64,000 bases of DNA from JANRKB01 sp033763695 (lineage in GTDB: Bacteria; Planctomycetota; Phycisphaerae; Phycisphaerales; UBA1924). The notes beneath the pieces were generated by a model that saw nothing but the letters and a program-made list of their open reading frames with translations, was not told where the DNA came from and searched no databases. Made by a program: the position numbers and the translations under genes. The stretch is from the NCBI GenBank assembly GCA_033763695.1, contig JANRKB010000057.1, positions 62,001 to 126,000 on the forward strand, read 5' to 3'. Shown piece after piece: positions 8,644 through 17,534 of the stretch; the stretch's first letter is position 1; each line of letters begins with the position of its first letter.

Positions 8644-9927
8644 ATGCCAGCCATCGTCAAATCCGCCGAGGAAGCCGTCAGCGTCATTCGGAGCGGGATG
8701 AATGTGTTTGTCCACGGCGCGGCGGCAACGCCCTCGCCGTTCCTTGACGCGCTCGCCAAGCGCAAGGATCTTGAGAACGTCCGGCTCTTCCACCTGCACA
8801 TCGACGGCTCCTCGGCGTTTGTCTCACCCGAGGCCGCGGGGCACATCCGCTCCGTCTCGTTCTTCGTCGGCCCGGCGACGCGGACCGCGGTGATGGAAGG
8901 CCGAGCCGATTTCGTGCCCGTCTTCCTTTCCGATATCCCAGCGCTGTTCAAGAGCGGCAGGATCAAGCTCGACGCCGCACTCGTGCAGGTCTCGCCCGCG
9001 GATCGTCACGGCTTGTGCACACTGGGCACGAGCGTCGACGCCGCGCGAGCTGCGGTGGACACCGCCAAATACGTCATCGCCGAGGTGAACAACCAAATGC
9101 CGATGACGCACGGCGACAGCGCGGTGCCCTACGCATCGCTCGCCGCAGCATGGCACACCGATCGCCCGCTCGCGGCCCACGATCCGACCGAACCCAACGA
9201 GATTGAGCGAAAGATCGGCGAGCACGTCGCCGCACTCGTGCACGACGGTTCGACGCTGCAGATGGGAATCGGCGCAATCCCCGACGCGGCCCTCGCCAAC
9301 ATGACCGGCAAGCGCGACCTGGGCATTCACACCGAGATGTTCAGCGATCAGCTCGTCAAGCTCGTCGAGGCCGGCGCGATCAGCAACAAGCACAAAAAGG
9401 TCTATCCCGGCCGCATCGTCACGAGCTTCGTCGCCGGATCAAAGCGCGTCTTTGACTTCGTGCACGACAATCGCCTGGTCGAGTTCCACCCGTGCGACCA
9501 CACCAACGACACGGCCCTGATCCGCCAGAACCCGCGCGTCGTCGCGATCAACTCCGCGCTTGAAGTGGACCTCACCGGGCAGGTGTGCGCGGACTCGATC
9601 GGCCATCGCATCTACTCCGGCATCGGCGGCCAGATGGACTTCATTCGCGGCGCGGCACTGAGCCGCGGCGGCATCCCGATCATCGCGCTGCCTTCGACCG
9701 CCGCGGGCGGCAAGATCAGCCGCATCACCGCTGAGCTCACACCCGGCGCGGGCGTCGTCACGACCCGCGGACACGTGCACTACGTCGTGACCGAGTACGG
9801 CGCGGTGGACCTGACAGGCCTCACTCTCCGCCAACGCGGCGAGGCACTCATCTCGATCGCTCATCCGGACTTCCGCAGCGAACTGTCGCGCAAACTCGCG
9901 AACATTCGCCACTACACGATCGGATGA
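8644..9927 (+). CDS. Acetyl-CoA hydrolase/transferase family CoA-transferase
   Basis: Cytoplasmic CoA-transferase of 427 residues, closest in pattern to 4-hydroxybutyrate or acetate CoA-transferases, which move CoA between carboxylic acids through a glutamyl-CoA intermediate. Family features seen are LGIHTEMFSDQ (residues about 221-231, the conserved glutamate before F-S-D), LEVDLTGQVCADSIGH, IYSGIGGQMDFIRGA (the acyl-CoA-handling G-G-Q-x-D-F motif), and TEYGAVDLTG followed by IAHPDFR near the end. The length matches the family. GGAGCG lies before the ATG. It stands alone, so the acyl substrate cannot be named. Confidence 0.88.
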   Translation: MPAIVKSAEEAVSVIRSGMNVFVHGAAATPSPFLDALAKRKDLENVRLFHLHIDGSSAFVSPEAAGHIRSVSFFVGPATRTAVMEGRADFVPVFLSDIPALFKSGRIKLDAALVQVSPADRHGLCTLGTSVDAARAAVDTAKYVIAEVNNQMPMTHGDSAVPYASLAAAWHTDRPLAAHDPTEPNEIERKIGEHVAALVHDGSTLQMGIGAIPDAALANMTGKRDLGIHTEMFSDQLVKLVEAGAISNKHKKVYPGRIVTSFVAGSKRVFDFVHDNRLVEFHPCDHTNDTALIRQNPRVVAINSALEVDLTGQVCADSIGHRIYSGIGGQMDFIRGAALSRGGIPIIALPSTAAGGKISRITAELTPGAGVVTTRGHVHYVVTEYGAVDLTGLTLRQRGEALISIAHPDFRSELSRKLANIRHYTIG

Positions 9928-9937
9928 TTCGCGTGGC

Positions 9938-10159
9938 TCAGCGCGGAGCGCCGGTCACCGTCGGCGGCTGATTGCGGATGTCGCGCAGCGGCTCGGCCTG
10001 ACGCACCGTGCGCTTGTCGCCGCTCGTCTTGCTGACCTGCTCATCGCTCGCACAGCCGCCCGCCGTCGCGAGCATGCTCGCCGCGATCAGGCCGGCAACG
10101 GCCAAGGTCATCGACAGACGCTGGCGGCGGGCGCTTGGATTCTCAAGATGGCTCTTCAT
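9938..10159 (-). CDS. Small predicted lipoprotein, 73 aa
   Basis: A signal sequence (hydrophobic residues about 17-34) ends in the lipobox-like T-A-G-G-C, followed by a 38-residue hydrophilic tail rich in R, P and T. AGGAGG lies six bases before the ATG, which strongly supports translation. No family was recognised. It ends ten bases from the convergent CoA-transferase gene. Confidence 0.7.
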   Translation of the reverse strand: MKSHLENPSARRQRLSMTLAVAGLIAASMLATAGGCASDEQVSKTSGDKRTVRQAEPLRDIRNQPPTVTGAPR

Positions 10160-10271
10160 CGGTTCCTCCTGCGGTGCGGCGGGCGATAGACACGCCCCGT
10201 TTCCCTTCGCGATTCAATCTAGCACAGATTTCGCGTTGCCGCCCTATCGTTTGGTCCGATTTGGAGCGACG

Positions 10272-11120
10272 ATGGCACCTGTGTTCCGATCTCCGGCTGA
10301 TGTCGAGGCCATGTACAACGCGGCCCAGATGGTCGTGCGCACCCACGAACGTCTCGTGAACTTCATCAAGGTCGGGCAGACGCTGGCGCAGATCGACGCG
10401 TTCGTCGCCCGCACGCTCGAAGACCTCGGCTGCCGCTCGTGCTTCCTGCACTATCGCCCGGGTCGCATCCCGCCGTTCCCCTCGCACGCGTGCCTCTCGC
10501 TCAACGACTGCGTCGTCCATGGCACCGCGGGCTACATCACCCGCCCGATTCAGCGCGGCGACCTGCTCAAGATCGACATCGGCGTCGCCAAGGGCGGCTG
10601 GCTCGGCGATGCCGCGTGGACCTATTCCTTCGGCCCGCCCGAGCCGCAGATCCGCCGCCTGATGGACTGCGGCAAAGAGTCACTCCGTCGCGGCGTGGAA
10701 CAACTGCACCCCCGCAACACCTACAGCGCGTGGGCCCGCACTGTTCAGAACTTCGTCGAGGGCGAGTGCAAGTTCCACCTCATCCGCGGCCTGGGCGGGC
10801 ACGGCTACGGCCGCGCCGGAAACAAGAAGCCCTATCGCGACGAACTGCACCTGCCGCCGTATGTGTCCAACGTCATGGCTGGCTTCAGTACCAGTTGGTC
10901 GGAAGCCAACATGAAGTGCGAGCCGGGCACGCTCGTCGCGGTCGAGCCGATGATCGCGCTGGGCACGGGCGAGATCACGCATCCGCCGGGTGATCCGTGG
11001 CCGATCCTGACGGCCGACGGCTCGATGAGCGTCCACTACGAGCACGACGTGTTGATTACGCCCGAAGGCCCGCGCGTGCTCACCGAAGGCCTGGACAAAC
11101 TTCCCGACGTGATCGACTGA
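10272..11120 (+). CDS. map: Methionine aminopeptidase
   Basis: Removes the initiator methionine from new proteins; dinuclear metalloenzyme of the cytoplasm. All five metal ligands are visible in order: the two aspartates in DIGVAKGGWLGDAAW, the histidine in GLGGHGYGR, the glutamate in VAVEPMI and the last glutamate in YEHDVLI. C-L-S-L-N-D-C-V-V-H-G is the usual substrate-pocket segment with its histidine. 282 residues, slightly longer than E. coli Map (264). The frame is open further upstream, but that part overlaps the lipoprotein gene and reads as non-protein; the ATG at 10272 has GGAG six bases before it. Confidence 0.93.
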   Translation: MAPVFRSPADVEAMYNAAQMVVRTHERLVNFIKVGQTLAQIDAFVARTLEDLGCRSCFLHYRPGRIPPFPSHACLSLNDCVVHGTAGYITRPIQRGDLLKIDIGVAKGGWLGDAAWTYSFGPPEPQIRRLMDCGKESLRRGVEQLHPRNTYSAWARTVQNFVEGECKFHLIRGLGGHGYGRAGNKKPYRDELHLPPYVSNVMAGFSTSWSEANMKCEPGTLVAVEPMIALGTGEITHPPGDPWPILTADGSMSVHYEHDVLITPEGPRVLTEGLDKLPDVID

Positions 11121-11182
11121 CGATCGCGCGGGCGATGGCGATCGCGAAGACATCGGGTAACGCCGCGTCTGCGTCGCGCTCG

Positions 11183-11188
11183 TACACT
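11183..11188 (+). promoter_or_regulatory. -10 element six bases before the start codon (possible leaderless promoter)
   Basis: TACACT followed by six bases and ATG at 11195. No Shine-Dalgarno sequence is seen. A transcript starting at the usual distance from this -10 would begin at or next to the A of the ATG. No good -35 is visible. Confidence 0.4.
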
Positions 11189-11194
11189 CGCGGC

Positions 11195-12175
11195 ATGACA
11201 GGCCAACTTCCCGCGTATTCCTGGCGTTTGCTGCGTGCCGGCGAGTTTCGACTCGACGGCGGCTCGATGTTCGGCGTGGTGCCGCGCGTCGTGTGGGGCA
11301 AGACTGTCCCGACCGATGATCGCGGGCGCATCACGGTGCAGCACAACTGCCTGTTGCTCGAACGAGCGGGCTCACTCCCGCCCGACCAGAGCGGCGCGAA
11401 GCTCGCCATCATCGAAGTCGGCAGCGGCAACAAGCTTGACGCCAAGAGCCGCGACATCTTCGCGCTTGAGAACCGTTCGATCATCGACGCGCTCAATGAA
11501 GTGACCTGTCGCTGCGAGGACATCGAGGCGGTCGTTGTCACGCACCTGCACTTTGACCACGCGGGCGGGCTGACGCGCGTGCCGCGCGCAGGCGAGAGCG
11601 GCGGAACGCACAACGCGGTGCCGACCTTTGCCAACGCCGAGATCTATGCACAACTTCGCGAGTGGAACGACGCGATCCACAATCGCTCGGTGATGACGCG
11701 GACGTACTTCAAGGATCACCTGGAGCCGGTGTCGGATCAGATGAAACTGATCGACTCGCCGCGCCCCTTCCCCACCGGTCTGACGCCCGATCGCGACGCC
11801 GACCCGCTCGGCACAGTCGCACAGCGCGAGACGCTGCTTGGTGGTCTCAAGGGCGTGCGCGGCTTGCCCGGCGTGAGCGTCTTCAACGTGCCGGGACACA
11901 CCTGGGGCCAGCAGGCCATCAAGTTCACCGACACCAAGGGGCGCACCGTCGTCTTTACGCCCGACGTGCTGCCGACGGCATGGCACCTCGGAGCCGCGTA
12001 CAGCCTTGCGTACGACGTCGAGCCTTACACGAGCATGATCAGCAAGCGCTGGTTCCTCGAAGCAGCCGCCGACGGCGACTGGCTGTTGGTGCTCGACCAT
12101 GAACCGGGCAACCCATGCCGCCGCGTGAAGCGCAATGACAAGGGCTGGTTCGATCTCATCGAAGACGCTCCGTGA
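11195..12175 (+). CDS. Metallo-beta-lactamase fold hydrolase
   Basis: Cytoplasmic metal-dependent hydrolase of 326 residues. The zinc-binding signature HLHFDHAGG lies near residue 115, a further ligand region PGHTWGQQ near residue 235, an aspartate in FTPDVLPT and a final histidine in LVLDHEPGN. This set is typical of MBL-fold hydrolases of the lactonase/AttM or glyoxalase II type; the substrate is unknown. The start is chosen at 11195 because the conserved beta strand begins shortly after; an in-frame ATG at 11135 would add 20 residues of low quality. Confidence 0.82.
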   Translation: MTGQLPAYSWRLLRAGEFRLDGGSMFGVVPRVVWGKTVPTDDRGRITVQHNCLLLERAGSLPPDQSGAKLAIIEVGSGNKLDAKSRDIFALENRSIIDALNEVTCRCEDIEAVVVTHLHFDHAGGLTRVPRAGESGGTHNAVPTFANAEIYAQLREWNDAIHNRSVMTRTYFKDHLEPVSDQMKLIDSPRPFPTGLTPDRDADPLGTVAQRETLLGGLKGVRGLPGVSVFNVPGHTWGQQAIKFTDTKGRTVVFTPDVLPTAWHLGAAYSLAYDVEPYTSMISKRWFLEAAADGDWLLVLDHEPGNPCRRVKRNDKGWFDLIEDAP

Positions 12176-12414
12176 CAGGCCGCGATGCCGGTCGCGCGAC
12201 GATGCACGCAACGCACACGCGGACCAGACGATACAAGCTCTTCACGCCGTACAGAGCGATGCCGCGGCGGTTGATTTGTGCTGCGCACGGATTGCGCGGG
12301 GCTTGAGAATCACGAGTTTTCCTCCGGTGCGGCTGGCACCGACGCAGTTCATAAGGCACGTTTGAGGATCGTCGGGCGTGCGACCGCGCCGACCGAACCC
12401 GGAGAGCCTGATCC

Positions 12415-13134
12415 ATGCCCGCGACCGCTTCGCCCCGTATCGCCCCCGGCCTCGCCATTGCGTTGTCCGCCATTGCTGCCCTCGCCGGTGCGGCGAATGC
12501 CGACGTCAACTTCCTCACGCAGGAACGATGGATTGAAGTCACGGTGCCCAGCGATTCGAGCGGCGTCACGCGCGTCGCCGCGCCGTCGTTCGCCGTCTTC
12601 AACAAAGGCCTGACTGATTTTGGTACCGACTCCAACGGCGCGGGCGGCAAGGGCGACGCCAATCAGAACTCGTCGCTGGGAACCAAGATCACAGCGACCG
12701 GCGCAGTCTCCGGCATCGGCGGCGGTCCGCTCGGCACCGGCTTTGGCAGCGGCGAGTCGTACTTCAAGACCACCTTCACCGTCGACTCCGACACCGACTT
12801 CTCATTCGTCTTCAGCGCGTCGTCGTTCGACAACAGCGTCGTGCAGTTCTACTCCTTCTCATTGCTCGGCGATGGCGTCAGCTTCGCCAGCAACCCGGAC
12901 CAGTATCGCCTGCTCTTTGGCCAGAACTTCGACCTCAGCGGCAGCGGCACGCTCAAGGCAGGCAAGGAGTATGAACTCATCATCGACCTCTACGCCATGG
13001 GCGACGGCAGCGGCGCGACAGGCGATGGCACGTTCGACTTCACGATGACCATGATCCCCGCGCCGGGTGGCGCCCTCGCCCTCTGCGCCGGCCTCGCAAC
13101 GCTCTCGCGTCGACGCCGCTCGCCCAAGTGCTAA
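12415..13134 (+). CDS. Secreted PEP-CTERM-like protein, 239 aa
   Basis: Exported protein with an N-terminal signal peptide (cleavage expected near A-N-A-D, residue 30) and a C-terminal sorting tail: I-P-A-P-G, a hydrophobic segment, then R-R-R-R-S-P-K-C. The body is rich in G, S, T, F and D and predicted to be beta-sandwich, like many planctomycete PEP-CTERM proteins. GGAGAG lies before the ATG. The PAPG form of the motif matches the pair at 31028-32779, although the bodies are not alike. The cargo function is unknown. It ends with a cysteine, unusual for this tail type. Confidence 0.8.
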   Translation: MPATASPRIAPGLAIALSAIAALAGAANADVNFLTQERWIEVTVPSDSSGVTRVAAPSFAVFNKGLTDFGTDSNGAGGKGDANQNSSLGTKITATGAVSGIGGGPLGTGFGSGESYFKTTFTVDSDTDFSFVFSASSFDNSVVQFYSFSLLGDGVSFASNPDQYRLLFGQNFDLSGSGTLKAGKEYELIIDLYAMGDGSGATGDGTFDFTMTMIPAPGGALALCAGLATLSRRRRSPKC

Positions 13135-13230
13135 TTCAGCCTCAGTACGCGTGATCGCATGGCTCAGCGATCTCTTGGCCGCGACACGTTGCCGGGCGGC
13201 AGGAAGCGGGCTAACCTTGCCCTGCATTCT

Positions 13231-13314
13231 GCGGCTGTGGCGGAATTGGCAGACGCGCTAGATTCAGGTTCTAGTGGGGTCACACCCGTGGAGGTTCGAC
13301 TCCTCTCAGCCGCA
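13231..13314 (+). tRNA. tRNA-Leu (anticodon CAG)
   Basis: The 7-bp acceptor stem GCGGCTG (13231-13237) pairs with CAGCCGC (13307-13313). The anticodon stem CTAGA/TCTAG encloses TTCAGGT, giving anticodon CAG. A long variable arm (GGGGTCACACCC region) and a T loop with GGTTCGACTCC make it class II. The discriminator is A; CCA is not encoded. Confidence 0.95.
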
Positions 13315-13315
13315 T

Positions 13316-13350
13316 TCGGGCGGGCCGCAAGGCTCGCCCGATCTCTTTTT
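13316..13350 (+). terminator. Terminator after tRNA-Leu
   Basis: Stem TCGGGCG (13316-13322) with CGCCCGA (13335-13341), followed by TCTCTTTTT. It lies two bases after the tRNA discriminator. Confidence 0.8.
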
Positions 13351-13495
13351 ACACCCCCTCTTTTTGCACCCACGGCGTCATCCGGGCCGCGTTGCGTCAC
13401 GCACGCAGGCGTGCGACGGGCTACGGCGCATGGAGCGTCCGACCCGGTGTGCGAACGGGTGTGGCACACGATGTTTCAAGCTTCGCGACTGCCGA

Positions 13496-14281
13496 TCACA
13501 CGCCGATCAGATTCACGCCGCAGTCGACGTAGATCGTCTCGCCGGTCACGCCCGCCGACAGGTCGCTGACGAGGTACACCGCTGTGTCGCCCACGTCGCC
13601 GCCCTCGGTCCCGCGACGCAGCGGCGAACGCTCTGCCGAACGATCACCCATGCCGTCCGTGCCGCCGACGGCGCTTGACGCGAGCGTGCGCAGATATCCG
13701 CCCGAGATCAGGTTGACGCGGATTTTGTCCCCGCCCATTTCCGCCGCGAGGTAGCGGCCCGTGCATTCCAGCGCGGCCTTGGCCACACCCATCACGTTGT
13801 AGCCCGGCACGACCTTCTCCGCGCCGTAGTACGACATGCCCAGGATCGACCCGCCGCCGCTGCGTGCCATCAGCGGCTGCGCCCGCCGCGCCATCCCAAG
13901 CAACGTGTAGGCCGAGATGTCGATCGCCGACAGATACGCCTGCCGCGGCGTGTGGACGAACTTGCCCAGTTGCAGCCACTCGCGATCGGCGAACGCGATC
14001 GAGTGGATCAGGAAGTGCATCTTCTCAAAGCGCTCGGCGTAGGCGGTGAACGCGCGATCAATGTCCTCGTCGCTGCCCGCGTCCATCGGCACCAGCCACG
14101 GATCAGCGATCCCGAGTTCTTCGACCGCCTTGCGCGTGCGGCGCTCGTTCTTCTCGCCCGGCAGGTGCGTGAATGCGCACTTGGCCCCGTGCGTGGTGAG
14201 CGACTTGGCGATGTGCCACGCATACGAGCGATCGTTCGCGATCCCGACCACCAGACCGACCTTGCCGTCGAGCAGACCCAT
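13496..14281 (-). CDS. fabI: Enoyl-[acyl-carrier-protein] reductase (NADH)
   Basis: Last reductive step of fatty acid elongation. It is a 261-residue short-chain dehydrogenase fold protein with the FabI-type cofactor start GLVVGIANDRSYAWHIA instead of the usual TGxxxGxG. IHSIAFA lies mid-protein, and the active-site set SYYGAEKVVPGYNVMGVAK contains both tyrosines and the lysine (Y-x6-K). Length matches E. coli FabI (262). ATG at 14281 has GGAGAA upstream. One stretch after the substrate loop (VGGTDGMGDRSAERSPLRRG) is richer in S/R/G than usual but stays in frame. Stands alone, away from other fab genes. Confidence 0.93.
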   Translation of the reverse strand: MGLLDGKVGLVVGIANDRSYAWHIAKSLTTHGAKCAFTHLPGEKNERRTRKAVEELGIADPWLVPMDAGSDEDIDRAFTAYAERFEKMHFLIHSIAFADREWLQLGKFVHTPRQAYLSAIDISAYTLLGMARRAQPLMARSGGGSILGMSYYGAEKVVPGYNVMGVAKAALECTGRYLAAEMGGDKIRVNLISGGYLRTLASSAVGGTDGMGDRSAERSPLRRGTEGGDVGDTAVYLVSDLSAGVTGETIYVDCGVNLIGV

Positions 14282-14429
14282 CGTCGTTCTCCGTCCCAAA
14301 GTGACCTCGGCGTCCGCACCGGACGCGGCCGGCGATCATAGGAGCACGCGCCCGCGCCGCCGCACACCCTCACGCGTCCCGATCCGGCTTGCCTGCACGC
14401 GACACGCTCGCGTGCAATACTTGGACCCC

Positions 14430-15308
14430 ATGCCCAGAGCCAACTCCCAAGCAACCTCTCGTGCGGCGACTGCCCGCCGCGCGGCACGCACAAAGAACGC
14501 GTCAGCCACCGCCCTCACCGCTCGCACGGCCGACAAACACGCCGTCTACGAGTCCGCCGTCCAGAACCCCGAAGCGGAAGTCAACTTCGTTGATCGCGTC
14601 TACACACGCATGCGCGGCAAGCGTGCTTCGCTCATCCGCGAAGACTTCTGCGGCACCGCAGCGACATGCTGCGAGTGGGTGCGTCGCCGCCCCACCAATC
14701 GTGCGATCGGTCTCGACTTGCACGCCCCCACCCTGGCAAACGGCCGCGTGCGTCACGTCGCCAAACTGCCCGAGGCCGCACAGTCGCGCGTCACGCTGCT
14801 GCAGCGCAACGTGATGACACCCGGTGCGGACGCCAGCGGCGTTGATGCCGTGCTCGCGATGAACTTCTCGTACTGGATCTTCCGCGAGCGGGCCCAGTTG
14901 CTAGAGTACTTTCGCATCGTCCGTTCAACGCTCGCCAAGGGCGGCATCTTCTTCCTCGACCACTACGGCGGGCACGAAGCCATGCAGATCCGTCCCGAGC
15001 GTCGGCGGTGCAAGGGCTTCACCTACATCTGGGATCAGCAGAGGCTCAACCCCATCACGCACGAATACCTCTGCCGCATCCACTTTGAGTTCCGCGACGG
15101 CACACGCATGAACAATGCGTTCACGTACCACTGGCGACTCTGGATGCTCCCCGAAGTCGTCGACCTGCTCCGCGATGCGGGCTTCAGGCACGTCACCGTC
15201 TATTGGGAAGGCGACGACGGCAACGGCGGCGGCAACGGCGTCTTCCGCCCGGCCACGCGAGCCGAGCCGTGCGCCACGTACGTGACGTACATCACGGCGC
15301 ACGATTGA
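14430..15308 (+). CDS. Class I SAM-dependent methyltransferase
   Basis: Predicted cytoplasmic methyltransferase of 292 residues. After a basic, low-complexity N-terminal stretch of about 40 residues comes the SAM-binding start LIREDFCGTAATCCEWVRR, an acidic strand end AIGLDLHAPTL, and motif IV-like DAVLAMNFSYWIF. The C-terminal part contains YHWRLWMLPEVVDLLRDAGF, common in methyltransferases that act on small molecules. The ATG at 14430 is the first one after the region overlapping fabI on the other strand; AATACT lies eight bases before it. Substrate unknown. Confidence 0.8.
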   Translation: MPRANSQATSRAATARRAARTKNASATALTARTADKHAVYESAVQNPEAEVNFVDRVYTRMRGKRASLIREDFCGTAATCCEWVRRRPTNRAIGLDLHAPTLANGRVRHVAKLPEAAQSRVTLLQRNVMTPGADASGVDAVLAMNFSYWIFRERAQLLEYFRIVRSTLAKGGIFFLDHYGGHEAMQIRPERRRCKGFTYIWDQQRLNPITHEYLCRIHFEFRDGTRMNNAFTYHWRLWMLPEVVDLLRDAGFRHVTVYWEGDDGNGGGNGVFRPATRAEPCATYVTYITAHD

Positions 15309-15356
15309 CGCGCGACTCGCTCAGAATCCAGCACACAACCGCGGAGCCTCGCTCGC

Positions 15357-16439
15357 TCAGCGCAGTTGCTTGCTCAGTTCGTCGATCACGCGCTGCTTCG
15401 CCTGCATCAGGGGCAGATCCAGTCGCGCGCCCGCGGCATGCACATGCCCGCCGCCACCCATCGTCTTCGCCACCGCGTTGACGTCAACACAGTTGGGGCC
15501 CGCTTTGGAGCGCATGCTGATCTTGGTGACGACGGTGCCGGGGCGGCCATACTCCTTACCGTCGACCTCGGACAACACCGCCACGACGCGCACGCTCTCG
15601 ACGCTGTTGCAGTAATCGGTGAACCCGCCCGAATCGCCCGACTCGGTGCCGGTGTCGGCAAAGTCCTGCCGCGACAGCGTCATCACCGCGATGCGATCAC
15701 GCTCCGCAAATGACAGGTTCGCCAGTGCGCGGCCAAGCAGTTTGAGCCGTGCCGGGCGATCGCGTTGTTCGATGAACTGATAGAGGTTCGCGTGATTGAC
15801 GCCCGCTTCCAGCAGCGTCGCCGCGGCGCGCATCACGCCTGGCGAGACGTTGCTGTGCTTGAACCAGCCGGTATCTGTCGCGATGCCCAGATACAGGGCC
15901 TGCGCGACCTCGCCCGGCAGTTTGGCCGCCGAGTCCAGCCCGAGGATCAGGCGGCACAGTTCCATGGCGATCTGGCACGCCGCCGCTGCGGAGGTTTCTA
16001 CCACCCGACGCGCCGCGACTTCCGGGTCACCCTGCACATGGTGATCAAGCAGCACCGCGCGATCCGCACGCGGCCGCAGCCACGCCTGCACATGCTCGAG
16101 TTGTGTCCACGAGCCGGTGTCGACGATCACGATCGCGTCGGGCTCGGGCATGTCGGCGATTTCATGATCCTCGGGCAACAGGTAGTTGTCGTGCCCGATG
16201 ATCCCCGCGCTCCACGGCGGCTGAGGCCCGAAATACCACGGAGTCGCCGGTGCCGGCATCGACACGCCGATCTTCAGACTCTCCGCACGCGCCCGGAGAT
16301 TCAGTGCCCGCGCGACGGCGAGGCTGCTGCCCAGTGCATCGCCGTCGGGTTTGCTGTGCGTGAGCACAACGACTTTGCGCTTGGTGACGAGGAACGCCGC
16401 AATCTCGGCGAGTGAACTGTTGGTGCCCCACTTCTGCAT
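15357..16439 (-). CDS. nrnA: DHH/DHHA1 phosphoesterase, NrnA type
   Basis: Manganese-dependent phosphoesterase of 360 residues, likely degrading short oligoribonucleotides (nanoRNase) and/or pAp. DHH motifs in order: LTHSKPDGDALGSS (about residues 26-39), IVDTGS, the signature LDHH near residue 132, and GIATDTGWF. The C-terminal DHHA1 domain carries the nucleic-acid-binding GGGGHVHAAGA. Length fits NrnA (about 320-370). GAGGAG upstream of the ATG is rather far (13 bases). It reads in the same direction as ribF, 24 bases after it; rbfA and truB, frequent neighbours elsewhere, are absent. Confidence 0.88.
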   Translation of the reverse strand: MQKWGTNSSLAEIAAFLVTKRKVVVLTHSKPDGDALGSSLAVARALNLRARAESLKIGVSMPAPATPWYFGPQPPWSAGIIGHDNYLLPEDHEIADMPEPDAIVIVDTGSWTQLEHVQAWLRPRADRAVLLDHHVQGDPEVAARRVVETSAAAACQIAMELCRLILGLDSAAKLPGEVAQALYLGIATDTGWFKHSNVSPGVMRAAATLLEAGVNHANLYQFIEQRDRPARLKLLGRALANLSFAERDRIAVMTLSRQDFADTGTESGDSGGFTDYCNSVESVRVVAVLSEVDGKEYGRPGTVVTKISMRSKAGPNCVDVNAVAKTMGGGGHVHAAGARLDLPLMQAKQRVIDELSKQLR

Positions 16440-16463
16440 CGCCCCGCACTCCTCGACTTGAAC

Positions 16464-17447
16464 TCAGACACACACACCCAACGACGCGTCGCGCGTCGCC
16501 TGCTCGCGTTCAACCCGCAAAACGCGACCCGCCCGCTCCAGATCACGCGCGAGCTGCTCGCGCAGCACGCCGATGTTCGAGAACTTCACCTGATCGCGAA
16601 GCCACGACACAAACGACAGACGCAGCCGCCAGCCGTAATCACCGATGGGCAGTTCGCGTCGCCCGCTGGCGGCATCATCGAGCAGCACCGCTTCGACGCG
16701 ACGCTCGACGCCGTGGAACGTGGGTCGCGTGCCGATGTTGACCGCCGCACCGCAGCGTGAGCCATCGGCCAGATCGGCCCACGCCGCGTACACGCCGTCG
16801 GCCGGGAGCAGCACCTCATCCGCATCCTGTCGCAGGTTCGCCGTCGGAAAGCCGATCGTTCTGCCGCGCTGATCACCGGGCACGACGACACCCTCGATCT
16901 CATGTCCGCGGCCGAGCACAAGCGCGGCATCGCGCACGCGCCCTTCCTTGATCAGCCATCGCGTCATCGAACTCGACGCCGTCGCGACGAGCTGATCGTC
17001 CAGCGCGACGGTCACCGGCCCGACCACCTCAACGCCGAATCGCTTGCCATCGGGCATCGAAGCGCCAAGTTCCGCGAGCGTGCGCACATTCCCGCCGCGA
17101 CTGGATCCGAAGTGGAAGTCCGGTCCCTCAACAATCCACGCAGGCGCAAACGACGCGACGAGCCAGGCAACAAACTCGGCGGGCGAACGTGACAGCGTCT
17201 CTTGATCGGGGACCAGACGCACCACTTCGTCGGCGCCCGCCGCCCGCAGGTGCTCGACGCGACGGGCAAACGCCGTGAGCCGTGCCGGCGCAACTGCCAG
17301 ACGCAGGCGTGTCAGTGGATGCGGATCAAAGGCCAGCGCAACAACGCGCCCGCCGCCCGCCAGTTCACGAGCGCGGCGAATCAGCGCAACGTGCCCGACA
17401 TGCACGCCGTCGAAGTTTCCGATGCTCAGCACCGTCGCCGCAGTCAT
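16464..17447 (-). CDS. ribF: Bifunctional riboflavin kinase / FAD synthetase
   Basis: Makes FMN and FAD from riboflavin. The N-terminal nucleotidyltransferase has SIGNFDGVHVGH (about residues 7-18), FDPHPL and the VEGPDFHFG motif. The C-terminal flavokinase has GRTIGFPTANL, VNIGTRPTFHG and the LSFVSWLRDQVKF segment. 327 residues, normal for the family. The ATG at 17447 is chosen by homology; a longer frame to 17525 overlaps the next gene's surroundings and adds nothing recognisable. TACCCT lies seven bases before this ATG and there is no Shine-Dalgarno. Confidence 0.92.
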   Translation of the reverse strand: MTAATVLSIGNFDGVHVGHVALIRRARELAGGGRVVALAFDPHPLTRLRLAVAPARLTAFARRVEHLRAAGADEVVRLVPDQETLSRSPAEFVAWLVASFAPAWIVEGPDFHFGSSRGGNVRTLAELGASMPDGKRFGVEVVGPVTVALDDQLVATASSSMTRWLIKEGRVRDAALVLGRGHEIEGVVVPGDQRGRTIGFPTANLRQDADEVLLPADGVYAAWADLADGSRCGAAVNIGTRPTFHGVERRVEAVLLDDAASGRRELPIGDYGWRLRLSFVSWLRDQVKFSNIGVLREQLARDLERAGRVLRVEREQATRDASLGVCV

Positions 17448-17454
17448 TGGGCCA

Positions 17455-17460
17455 AGGGTA
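17455..17460 (-). promoter_or_regulatory. -10 element seven bases before ribF ATG (possible leaderless promoter)
   Basis: On the minus strand TACCCT, then seven bases, then ATG at 17447. The same hexamer and spacing occurs before mutS (51534-51539). No clear -35 box. Confidence 0.4.
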
Positions 17461-17534
17461 GCCGACGCGACCCGGCGATGATGATCTCGCCCACTCGCCG
17501 CCGGCACCGATTCGCCCTCGCTCACGCCGCGTTC

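Noticed and set aside
10008..10271. Longer start for methionine aminopeptidase
   Set aside because: It overlaps the opposite-strand lipoprotein gene and lacks similarity to the family; the ATG at 10272 has a ribosome-binding site.
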